Made by a program: the position numbers and the translations under genes. DNA of 64,000 bases, from assembly GCA_002917075.1 (NCBI GenBank), contig NTMA01000008.1, positions 558,001-622,000 of the forward strand, read 5' to 3'. Each line of letters opens with the position of its first letter. The stretch's first letter is position 1. A model generated the notes under the pieces. That model ran no database searches. It saw only the letters and a list, made by a program, of their open reading frames with translations, and was not told the DNA's origin. Shown here one piece after another: positions 44,447-54,719 of this stretch. Source of the DNA: Hawksworthiomyces lignivorus (lineage: Eukaryota > Ascomycota > Sordariomycetes > Ophiostomatales > Ophiostomataceae).

Positions 44447-45038
44447 TCTTGATGGTTTTTTAGACTTGAGACGGGCAGTTAGGAGGCCCCACGGTCGTGT
44501 GCTGTGTAGCCGAACTAGTTGTGATGAAATAGTGCCGTGAGAACTGTACTGCTAATGTCCAACTGCTCAGCCTCGTTGGTGGCATCAGCCGCATAAGCAA
44601 TCCTCCTCATGTAGGTGGGGCCTAGTAAGGCACCTGCTGCACGTAGAAAATAATACACACCGTATAACATTTCCTGCAGGGAAACTCTCAAAAGTTTTAC
44701 CAGAAATTTTTTCAACTTTTCTACGCCATATTAGAGTGTAATGCCTAGATACACACAGTACAAAGTATTTCTAAGAGGCAAACCCTTTACTACAGAGGAC
44801 ACCAAAAATGATGGCACACACCTACTGAAAACGGTGACTAGAGAAGCACCTGCCTTTAAGCTGTAAGTTGAGAGACATGTCGAATATATAGGCTTAGGTC
44901 AGAATTTGAGAAGCCAAAGCCTTACACATATGACTACTAAGTATTTTGCTCTTTTTAAGGGAGGTTATTATGGTTGGCTGTCTCCAACATGCAGAATATG
45001 TCCCACTAACCGTAAGACACATAATGATGATATATGTA
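44447..45038. other. Spacer upstream of HET gene
   Basis: Promoter side of the HET gene at 42290-44446 and 3' side of the sugar-porter relic. A 66-codon minus frame at 44515-44715 is not recognisable. Confidence 0.4.
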
Positions 45039-45775
45039 TCAGACTCTCTCAACTGTGGTCACAATATTATCTTCTTCCTTCTGCTTCATTCTGTCAAGAA
45101 CCACCCCATGATTAACCTGCGTTGAGCGCACGACGGCGTTTTTGAACTTGCGCATGCCGATACCTGATGCAATGAGCTCGTCGACTTCTTTCAGCGTGCG
45201 ACCCTTCAACTCTGGGACTAAGAAAAAGGGCAAGAATGACCATTACCAACGCAAAGCTGCCGTAGACAAAACCAACCTTTGGGCCTAGGTCGGCATATGG
45301 AGCGTTCATGAGGTATGGTAACGTAAAAGAGACCGCAAAGGCTGTGGCGATGGACACTGAAACTGCTAGCATGGCAATCTTTTCTCTGACACGAGAGTGC
45401 GAAACTTCGCCGATAGTGAGATACGACAATGGCCCCCAGGATAAATTATAGGCGACCGCATCGAGGATAATGAATGCGACAATAAGGTATTTGAGACCCA
45501 TGGACATGTTTTTCACAAGTCCTAGTCCGCCAATGCAAAGCATGAAGACAGCTTGGAGCGTCCCGCCTGTAAGTAAGACTACCCGGCGACCAAACCCATC
45601 AACTATGAAAGACGTCACACCCAGCACCAAGACGCTTACCAGAGTAGATATGCATTGAACGAGAAATGGGTTCGGAATACCCTCTTTCTTGTAAAAAAAG
45701 GTTCCATACTGAGAGCCGAATACTTGACCAGTGATCTGCTGTCCAAACATGACGAGACATTTGACAGCCAGCTAA
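45039..45775 (-). pseudogene. Truncated, frameshifted MFS sugar (alpha-glucoside type) transporter
   Basis: The sequence opens after a CTCTTAG acceptor-like site at 45775 with GQQITGQVFGSQYGTFFYK, the start of helix 7, and continues through FGRRVVLL and SWGPLSYLTIGEV to helix 12. At about 45233 the frame shifts by one base: one frame ends VMVILALFLSPRVEG, the next continues PFFLVPELKGRTLKEVDELI, so deleting one C would restore it. The N-terminal six helices are missing; the DNA to the left of the acceptor is a short G-rich spacer and then the end of a GH31 gene. Such porters import maltose-like sugars, which fits the neighbour. Confidence 0.8.
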
Positions 45776-45923
45776 GAGATTACCAATTTATATTGTACGC
45801 TAACTTTTTCTCTAGGCTATCTGGTTCCTGAGACGGAGTAGTGGGAACTATTGTTCCAGGTCAGTGTTGTGGGGTGGGGAGGAGGCGGGGAGGAGGGAAA
45901 TTGTGGTTGGCTACTTGATGAGT

Positions 45924-48900
45924 CTACAATTTTAATTCCCAAGCATGTCTATCTTTCCAAATGATTTGCTTTGCTCCAGGCACATGTCTACCATCACCGA
46001 CAGGCAGGATAACACATATCTTTCCTTTCCATAGCGGAGTGAACCCGCTCTCCTCGATTCTGATCTTTATGGTCACCATAGCGTCTGTGCCGCAGTACTC
46101 CAGATTCACTATGTAGGTCTCGGGGTCTGCCGAGATGCCGTCATCCTCGATCCAAGAGCCGGTGTATGTCTTGCCATCAAAACCAGGGAAAAGCATAAGC
46201 CCTCTCCAGTTATCCAGCCCGACCTGACCACCATCACTTTCTAGGATCACGTCGACACCGTCTGTATGAGTTCTCGCCGGTCCTGAAAGCGCCGTGACGG
46301 TCGCCTTCTCCTTACCCACAGGTACAATGGCGCCTTCTCTCGCGAACTGACCGCCGCGTTCAATGGGAGTAGCGATAGTTGCCCAAGTACCTGCTTTGTG
46401 CTTTCCAAACGGCGCGTGCAGGTCAAAGTACAGGCTTTCATCCTCCAACGATGCTTTGGGGAAATAGACTTCACGTGTGAGCACACCTTCAAAAAGTTGC
46501 GGCGCAGTAAGAATTTGGCCAACACCCATCCACATGTCAAATCCTTTCAAGATCCGATCAGTGTAAAGTTCAGGGTCAGTAGAAAAGATGCCGTAGAATA
46601 GGGGCGCGTTGGGCGGTTCCGCATACAGGTGGGAACGCCACATCAGATTATTCCTATGTCATAATTAGAAACGACAAGAGACGGTGGGCACGAGTGGTGA
46701 TAAAGAGGCTTACATATATGGAAGAATAAAATATCTCCATTTGATTTGCGTCCTGATAGCGGGTAGCATCTCGGGGTACTACAAAACACCATCGCTTCTT
46801 AGTATAGGAATGATATTTTTGCACAAGAAACACCCGCGGTGAGAGGGGGGCGGGGAGGAGTACCATCCAAGGCGTGCTGAATTTCTCGTGTCCCTTCGTA
46901 TCGTATGACCCAGAGTGGATGCAGAATCTTGAATGTGTAACACCTAGCTGGACCCAACGGACGAATAGTTCCGGCGTCGGGGCATCGCCACAGTATCCGC
47001 CAACATCAGCACCCGTATTCTGCATCAGTGAAATGTTGGAGTTCAGTTGGATATGCTGTGAGCCTCGCATGTTGTGCCAGCTCGTCAAGTTGTCGCCGGA
47101 CCACGTAGAGCAGGCGTATTTGAATGCGGCTGGGTTTCCGGAGCGAGTCAAAACGAATGTGCGCCGTTCGGGAGCAGCGGCGAGCAAGGTATCATGACTA
47201 GAGTCAAAAACAATCAACGCATGTTAGAGTCAAGGCAGCAGAGCGTAGCAATGTTCAGAACACACCTGACTTTGTTCATTATCTCGTTTCCTGTAATCCT
47301 TCCCATGAGCCCAGTGTTCTGCAGACCTTCGAGCATGACCTCACGCTGATGGTCAAACTCATTTCTGAATAACAGCTCATCATCTCGTGTGAAGAACTCC
47401 GAGTTGTCGCTTTCATCGAAGCATTAGCCATCCTGTCTCCTCCAAACATTGGTGTATCGGCATACTATATTACTTACTCCCACATGCCGTCAACGCCTAG
47501 ATCGACTAGGCCTTGCACACCCTGCGTCCAAAATCTCCTTGTTTCCGGTGCACTGAAATCTAACCAGCTACCGTCTTCTCTCTCCCCTATGCCAATCGAC
47601 CCAAGATTTTGCTTGGACGGCCCATCCGATATAGGGTCATAATACAGGCCATCTTTATTTTTAACTGTCTCGTACGAAGGATGTGTAGTCAACATATCTT
47701 AACGTAGGAGCAGTGTTTTAGTAACAAGAAACACCGAAAAGCAACATGAGTTAAAGCTAACTTACAAGGCTTTACGTTGGGAATGATCTTCATGCCTGCC
47801 TCGTGGAATACTTTAACCATGCCCTTAAAGTCAGGATATCGCTTCTTGTTCATATAAAACACCCAACGGTTGCTGCTGTGTTCATCGGCAGTGAACCCTG
47901 ATGACAGCTAGATAAGTCGTTAGCCATTATCTAGAAGACACCCATGATCATGGCGGGAAACTTACATGCATAGCGGAACAAGGGATGTCATGTTGCTGAC
48001 ACAGCTTGGGCCACTCTTCCAACAGCTCCTGGGCATTTTCTTTATCTGAGAGGAGCATAGTAGATCCTGAATGTTTTCCCTATTTATTAGCTTCCGCAGA
48101 ATTCGCATCCGAACATGCGATGATGGTCGGTCAGTAGTACTCACCAAGATATCCTAGCCAATCTCGACCAACCAATCGTGGCTTTCCCGCCGCCTCTGCA
48201 AACGTCTTAACGACGCCTTCTACGCCATTTCCAAACATAACCCACTCTTCTAATCCTCCCCAGTCCTGCACGAAACGCTTACTCCATCCACCGCTTGGAT
48301 AATCGATCTCTCCACCGATATCCCAGGTTGCAATGCTGTTTGTTCCATGAAAGATAGCATATGTGAGGCCTTGTTGGTGGTCTTTCGTTGGCCGAGGAGT
48401 AGATACTAGAAAAGGAGTATGTTTATAGAGTGGATCTGTGCGATAGGTATCATACCATGCTGCGTCTGTGGCATGCAGAGTAAACCTACGCCCAGTCAGG
48501 TCAATGGGAGCCGCCTTCTCACCTAGGCCAAGATGTAATCGGGTTCGATCTAACGACCAGTGGCGGATCATTCCATGTTCTGTTAATGCGTAGGGCCTTG
48601 CCTCTAGATCACGTACAATGAGCTCATCGTGGCCCTGGCGCACATACCGCACTTCCGAAAAGAGCTGGTAGCTCCAAGTCAGTCTTAACTCGAGTCTTCC
48701 ATCCTCTCCAAGCCCAGAGATCCTCTTTGCCTTGGATGTAAGCGATGGAAAAGACAGAACAGCTTTGCATTTATCCCGATCAATGGAGAGGAGCTTGAAG
48801 CGGCAGAATTTCGAAGGCGCTGAAACATTGTCGTGTGGCGGCCGGGGGCGATCTGGACCAGTCACCAGAACTCTATATGCTTGCGGAAAAGGGAACTCGA

Positions 48901-49036
48901 GTTTCCATTCGAAACCTTTGAAGCGGGTTTTTGGCCCAGAGACGAGGGTAAACTCTGTTAGTTCAGCGCCGGCAGCGAGAGAAGAAGCTGATGGCGGGAG
49001 GACCAGGAAGGTCAAATCGCGCTCGACTACCGACAT
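45924..49036 (-). CDS. Glycoside hydrolase family 31 (alpha-glucosidase/alpha-xylosidase type), eight exons
   Basis: Exons (minus order) 49036-48145, 48066-47966, 47907-47766, 47697-47478, 47409-47266, 47197-46864, 46778-46714 and 46653-45924; seven introns of 58-85 nt with phase-consistent GT...AG ends. The product is 875 residues. Catalytic features: nucleophile Asp453 in GMWDDNSEF (restored exactly at an exon join) and acid/base Asp535 in STWSGDNLTSW; HDIPCSAMHL, KPYMLTTHP, VGGYCGD and HSRFCIHSGS also match the family. No signal peptide is seen, so the enzyme may be intracellular. The frame upstream of 49036 stays open to about 49103, where a TTAG acceptor-like site could attach a further first exon. 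It hydrolyses alpha-linked glycosyl residues; exact specificity cannot be given. Confidence 0.88.
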
Positions 49037-52000
49037 GATCAAGGCGAGCCACTGGGAGCGCAGTCTACTCTGAGCTAACACTTTCAAATTTTCCCCATAA
49101 GAGAGCACTCTAAGGTTGGTTTAACAAATGTATGCAACGAGGCATGTCACGCTTCGCTACTGTTAAGCGACTAATGTTGGATACCAGCTTCGGCTGAGAG
49201 AAAAAAAAAGCTGCTGTGCTTGTTGTCTCACAAAACGCACCAGTATACATACGAATTTCCATTGCCCCGCTTTGTGGAATCGTTCTGTGCTTCGTGCTAA
49301 AACAGGTGTGTGAGAACCATTGGATTAGAAGACAGAAATACCTTTAGATCAGTTTAGAGGGGGTAGCACTCTCCAACTACAGTATGTACAGTGCCATGTC
49401 TACAGTGTCGTATGTGTGCTTGTGGTGAATGAATGAAATATGAGTATATGTCAGGTGATAATGATGACGAAGACGAACTTCAACATAACCCCTTTAGGGT
49501 GGAGTCCTGCCAACAAATTTGACAGATTTCATTGCGAATTTGAGGTATTAGAATCCTTGTGGAAATTGCGGTGGAGGCTGCTTTCGGTATGGTAGATATT
49601 ATTAAATACCTGAGGTTGATCGGAAAGTAAATAGCTAGGTTGATTCCCTCAAAGGTGAAGCCAAGAACGTGTAGTTTTCGCATGCCTGCCACTGTACGGA
49701 GTACGTGTATGGAGTAATGGATGGGTTGAACATTACCCCGTATTAGACATACGGCGCTAGGCTCAAACAAGTAATTTTTTAGCGATATAAGCTTGGTGAT
49801 CCTATGCTATGGCGGTTGTAGGAGAAAGAAGCCTAATAAAAGAAAATTTCCCCACCCATTACGTCTTGTACCATTTAGCGAACAGGGTGTTCGGCATAAG
49901 GCTTAGTATTTTATTTGTTTTTCATTTTATTTTACCTTTTTTCTATCCTATTTTTTAAGAGGAGAGGACGCGTATGAGTGTCATTTCTGTAGAAGTATTG
50001 GTCCGATAAACACTCGCCTCCACCAAGAGTAATTTTTGATTCTGAGATACAGTGAATGCCTATTGTTACTATTTATACTTGGATAGTTTGCTTAATAGAC
50101 GGTATTTCATTTAAATTTAAAGGCCAAGCTTTGCCATTCTTCAGCGTCGAGTTTCAGACACCAATACAGTACTTTCACTGACAGATATAAGCGCCTCTTC
50201 TGCCTGTCCGCTTTTATCTTTCATCTAACCATGGAATTTCCTCTGAGCGTGCAGAGCAATCTAGAGACAGCTCTTGTATTCATCAGCTTTTTCATTGCCG
50301 CATCTATTACTATTTATAAGATTTTATCTATTTGCCAGCCATGCAACATAATCTAAAGACAGCAACCATATCGAAGGACCAGTCCGCCATCGCGACGGGG
50401 AAGGAGCAATCAGACCAGTCCTGCCCTCTTCCTCAGACATCTTTTCTTATTATGAATACCAATAAGTTGGCGAGAACCATCCAGGCCGTCTTCAATGTGC
50501 TCACGATGCAGTTTAACGATCCGGTCAAGGCCATAGCGACGACTTTGGTGACATAAGCATTTTTCTCGATAATCATTGTCTCGATGATAACTCCATTCCA
50601 AACAAAGATTCTTTGACTGTTCCTATACAGTTCTAGAATAGCAGTTAATAACAGCGGCTGGCTGAATAGGGATCTCCCACGAGCTCGCTGACACGGGGTG
50701 CACAATATGCACTTAGCTGGTAGAATTTGGTAGTGGACGCTGTGGAAATGCAACCACCGCGGTTCTTCTACGGCTGTCTACTGTTGGCACCTCTGACATG
50801 GATCAAAGAGGGGAGATGCAAAAAGGAGACAGATATGAGCTGAAAGGAAGAAGTGCATTAGATGTCCTCATTCAAAGAAATTTGGTCGATAATACCAGGA
50901 AATTGTCTATCTTCTTCGTCGGCATCGTCGATGACGGCTAACTATGTCCCCATGCCACGGATCCTACAGTTTTTTAGGGAATTGTAAAAATAGTGCTTTG
51001 ACATGGCCTCTCTTCCCTAAGGAACAGCATTGCCTTGATTATAATTATTGGAGACTTCATAAACATTATATGGAAGTTGCAATATGACTAGACCTAAAAA
51101 ACACCTAAAATTAGAAATGTTGTCACAGCACAACACGTAACAGTTGTCAAAGTACCCATCTATCCGGCTCGATAGCGCTTCAAAACAACTAGAGAGGATG
51201 CATGCGAACAAGGGACGCACCCCATAATTCCCTTCATTGAAGGGAGACATCTGTGGAAATGAGAGCGAGAACGAAAGTTACACTTCTAAAGAAAAGCATT
51301 GGACAAACCACTCTTCTAGTCGCGTCGCCCGTGGTTCTTATCAAGGCCGACGCTACAAGCGAGAGCGCCAAGTTCTGCATCTGTGAGCAGTATACTGGAA
51401 TTAGTATCTCAAAGACCTCACCCGCGGATTCCAAGTCGCGGCTCATGCTGACGTGATGCCGAAGGAAGAATGACACGGCGGTGTTGGGCTCGGTCAGCGG
51501 CTGCGGATGAAGCACAGCTGCCCGATCTTGCTTTGTAGCCTTCGCAGCGGATCCCGAGACGCGGACACAGCCGCATTCGGATTTCTCTGCATCGCACTTG
51601 ACGCGTCACTGTTTGTCCGTAGTGTAGCCTCGAGAGCATCCGTGATTGACTATAACGATCGTGATGCCAAAAAGAGCAATGTTATTGCGACGAGTGGCAC
51701 TGGTACTATCATATAAACTTCGGGGCTCTGCCATGCTGACTTGCGTGGCCCTGACTTTGGCAATTAGTTGATCGCCCTTGCTTTGGCCAATAATAAGCTT
51801 CGTCGCAAAAAAGGCACTCGATTCAGTCTAGCTTGGTACTACCCTTATTTTGGGAATACACCGAAGCCTCAGTCGCCGCGTACCTCTAAGAGCAAAACTG
51901 AAGTATAAGTAGAGACGGCACGACGGAATTGAAAATGAATGATCACCCAAGAAACACAAGCCCAGTTCGCAAGCTATCAAGTATTAGACTTTATCAGAAA

Positions 52001-52039
52001 ATACTCACGTCGCTTACACCTCGTCACTTCTACCTCGCC
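49037..52039. other. 3-kb spacer, no supported gene except a possible microprotein
   Basis: Nothing firm. A 41-codon frame at 50231-50356 is listed separately. Minus-strand frames at 51234-51515 and around 51515-51716 contain hydrophobic, protein-like runs (for example NIALFGITIVIV) in changing frames and could be an old gene remnant, but I cannot name it. Confidence 0.4.
50231..50356 (+). CDS. Possible single-pass membrane microprotein (41 aa)
   Basis: ATG in a good fungal context (TAACCATGG) opens a 41-residue frame with a hydrophobic stretch TALVFISFFIAASITIYKIL bounded by a polar N-terminus and a short CQPCN tail. There is no relative I recognise, and an AT-rich background makes such frames likely by chance. 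Confidence 0.2.
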   Translation: MEFPLSVQSNLETALVFISFFIAASITIYKILSICQPCNII

Positions 52040-53356
52040 ATGAAGTTCTCTTCCGTCTACACCAGCTCTCTTTTGGCTGCACTGCTGCAATGGAGCCCAG
52101 CAGCCGGGGCTAACACCACCAGCAATGATCCTGTATTGCTGCTGAGCTCAGATGAGACGTTTCACTTTAATCTGCTCATTGCTCTCGGCGACGCCATCGC
52201 TGGAGGGTCGGATATTGGCCCTGTGCTGGGCGCTGCTAAAAAAGTCCAAGCCGGTAACATGACGTCCTATAGCGAAGTGTTCTACAAGCTCGCCAATGAG
52301 ACTAAAGCCCAGGCTGAAGATCCGGATAACGCTTATGACCCTGTCAACGTTAAGGAGACTTGGTTCTCTGCGGCCAATTACTTCCGTCGCGCCGACTTCT
52401 TCATCCACGCCAACTGGAGCGACCCGCTAATTAACAGTCTGTGGGTAGAGCAAACCGCAGCGTTCAACAAGGGGCTGGCCGCGTTGCCTATCCCTGGCAA
52501 GCGTGTAAGCATTCCGGCTACAAATGGAAACTTCACCGTTGAGGCGATTTGGTACTCCGCTTCCGAGAACGAGAACACCAAAACTCCTACGTTGATCATT
52601 GGGAATGGCCTGGATGCCGCGCAGGAGGATTCCTACCACAATTTCGTGGTGCCTGCCCTGGCTCGAGGATGGAATTGCATAACATACGAAGGCCCTGGGC
52701 ATCCTACTGTGCGCCGAGAGCAGAATATTGGCTTCATCCCGGATTGGGAGCGTGTTGTTACCCCTGTAGTGGACTATGTCCTCTCGGAAAAGTCTGAGGT
52801 CGTGGACGAGAACAGATTGGCACTTGTTGGCAACTTCATGGGCAGTTATTTGGCTGCCCGTGCCGCAGCCTTCGAGCCCCGGCTGTCCGCGGTGGTCCTC
52901 ATCGACGGCGCCTGGGACATCTATACGTCCTTCGCGGCACCACTGCCCTCCGACATTTTAGCCATCTTCGAGGCGGGCAACTACACACAATTCGACGAGG
53001 AGCTCCTCTCGCTGCGTGCCACTGGGAAGCTCTCTACTGGTGCCGCCTGGGGCTTAGACGAAGCCTTGTGGACGTTTGTCACGCATTCGCCGTCTGATCT
53101 TCTCCTCCAGAGCCAGAAATTCCAATTGAAAGACGTTGCCGATCAGATCAAGATGCCCGTGTTTATCGGCAACGGCGAGTACGACAGCCTTATGCCCGGG
53201 CAGTCAGAAGATTTGGCAAAGGCCCTGGCCGACAGGGCTACTCTGCATAATTTCACTGGGGTTGCTGGTTACCACTGTCAGACTGGCGCTGGGCAAGAGA
53301 TGTCGAGGGCCATGTTTGCATGGCTCAACAAAACTTTGGGCAAGGCTGACCGTTAG
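52040..53356 (+). CDS. Secreted alpha/beta-hydrolase with missing nucleophile serine
   Basis: A single exon; of several in-frame starts the ATG at 52040 is chosen because it begins a signal peptide (FSSVYTSSLLAALLQWSPAAGA). The product is 438 residues with several N-glycosylation sites. The fold matches the 2,6-dihydropseudooxynicotine-hydrolase/Fus2-like group: an N-terminal helical lid, an IIGNGLDAAQEDSY oxyanion region, CITYEGPGH, a nucleophile elbow, Asp382 in NGEYDSLMPG and His412 in GYHCQTGAG. The elbow reads LVGNFMGSYLAARAAA, with Phe266 at the place of the catalytic serine of the usual G-x-S-x-G. Asp and His remain. The protein is otherwise unbroken, so it may be inactive as a hydrolase or repurposed. 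Confidence 0.85.
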   Translation: MKFSSVYTSSLLAALLQWSPAAGANTTSNDPVLLLSSDETFHFNLLIALGDAIAGGSDIGPVLGAAKKVQAGNMTSYSEVFYKLANETKAQAEDPDNAYDPVNVKETWFSAANYFRRADFFIHANWSDPLINSLWVEQTAAFNKGLAALPIPGKRVSIPATNGNFTVEAIWYSASENENTKTPTLIIGNGLDAAQEDSYHNFVVPALARGWNCITYEGPGHPTVRREQNIGFIPDWERVVTPVVDYVLSEKSEVVDENRLALVGNFMGSYLAARAAAFEPRLSAVVLIDGAWDIYTSFAAPLPSDILAIFEAGNYTQFDEELLSLRATGKLSTGAAWGLDEALWTFVTHSPSDLLLQSQKFQLKDVADQIKMPVFIGNGEYDSLMPGQSEDLAKALADRATLHNFTGVAGYHCQTGAGQEMSRAMFAWLNKTLGKADR

Positions 53357-54719
53357 TTCGTGCAACATCGGCGAACAATAAAAAGGTAATGAGAGCTGTC
53401 GAGCCCTTCTATCCTCTTCGGTAAATGGTGTTATAAAAGACGAATCCTGTCACTTTTAGGTTTGCCAATCCGACGTCGTATTTTGGGGCGAGCACAGGCA
53501 CTAAGCGCGCTGACACAGGCGCTAAGCACCTCTGCACAGGCCCCTTTGCTGGCTACGCCTCAGTCGTGCGTAAAACATCACAACCACAACTCGGGGAGCC
53601 TGAAACTTACACCCAAGAAGGCAAAATGAATCCTTACCCTTACAACATAGTCATAGCATAATGCATAGTTGTAATAGTTGTTTAAGTTCGTTTACGTTTA
53701 TACTCTTATATACTTTTATTAATAAGACCTATTACCGCTATAAATATACTGATCTTCTCCCGCTTAGTAAACGTTTCGTACCAGCTCCCGAGTTTTCAAT
53801 TTGTCGAATCGTCGCTAGCTTTTTTATATTATAAACAGTTTTTCGCAGTCCATACCGCATAGACTTAATGCTGTACGTCTCGTGAGAGGATGGTATATAA
53901 AGTATTGATCGCCTTCTTCTGAACCCTCTAATGGACTGTTGTATGAGGTTTTATGATTTTTTTTAAATTAATTATACGTGATTAAAATGGAAGGGTTTTA
54001 AAGGGATTGGGGGGGGATTTGGTAAGTATCAAGGACTGGTAAGCCTGTCCCGTTGGCGGTACTGGGGGCTCCCGTACAGTGCTCTACAGGGAACGCACCC
54101 CGCGAGGTCCCCTAGGGGCCTCCGGGGGGACCCCGAGGGGTCTTTGGTGGTGCCATGAACGTCTTTCTTTAAGTAAGGACAACCCTTCTCTGACCGTCTT
54201 ACTAGCCATCACCTATACTAGCTATCTTCTACCTTTTTGAATATAAAAACAAGAATCCGTTTTTATGTCTTACTTTTTATACGTTTTGTTAATCTGTGAC
54301 CTTTGTTGTCGTGTTATTCTCTACCTAGTTGAAGTACTAGGTCACTATTACCTATGTTAACCCTGACAGGATGTATGCATAGATTTCTGACCTTTAGCTG
54401 TAAGAGTGACAAGATGAGCACAGCGTCTCTGCCCTCTGGCACGGCTAATCCTTCTCTCCTTTTGTCCCTGTGGACAAGTTCAAACAGCCTAACCCGTCCA
54501 TTTTTGGCTGCAAAATAAACATTGTTTTATCAGCAATCTACGAAACAGTGCCTTCCATACATAGTCTCCCACTATGTAACTGAACATAAAGTCCGTACGA
54601 CGCATCACTCTGTGCTGCTAGATCTATCAGCCCCGCCTGATCTGAAGCGTGTGGACGGTAGTGGGTCTGCTTATTGCCTATTATGCCTCCCTAAAATGTC
54701 CCAGACGGACAAGACAGCA
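53357..54719. other. Spacer with inverted-repeat end, AT-rich tract and G-rich island
   Basis: Contains the left inverted repeat at 53433-53452, GCACAGG/CACAGGC short repeats at 53485-53545, an AT-rich tract at about 53640-53990, and a very GC-rich island at 54045-54155 with a run of eight Gs at 54009-54016. No gene supported. Confidence 0.5.
53433..53452. repeat. Left copy of a 20-bp inverted repeat (partner 60551-60570)
   Basis: ATAAAAGACGAATCCTGTCA; the reverse complement of 60551-60570 is ATAAAGGACGAATCCTGTCA, 19 of 20 identical. Both copies adjoin clusters of GCACAGG-type short repeats on their inner side. Confidence 0.6.
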
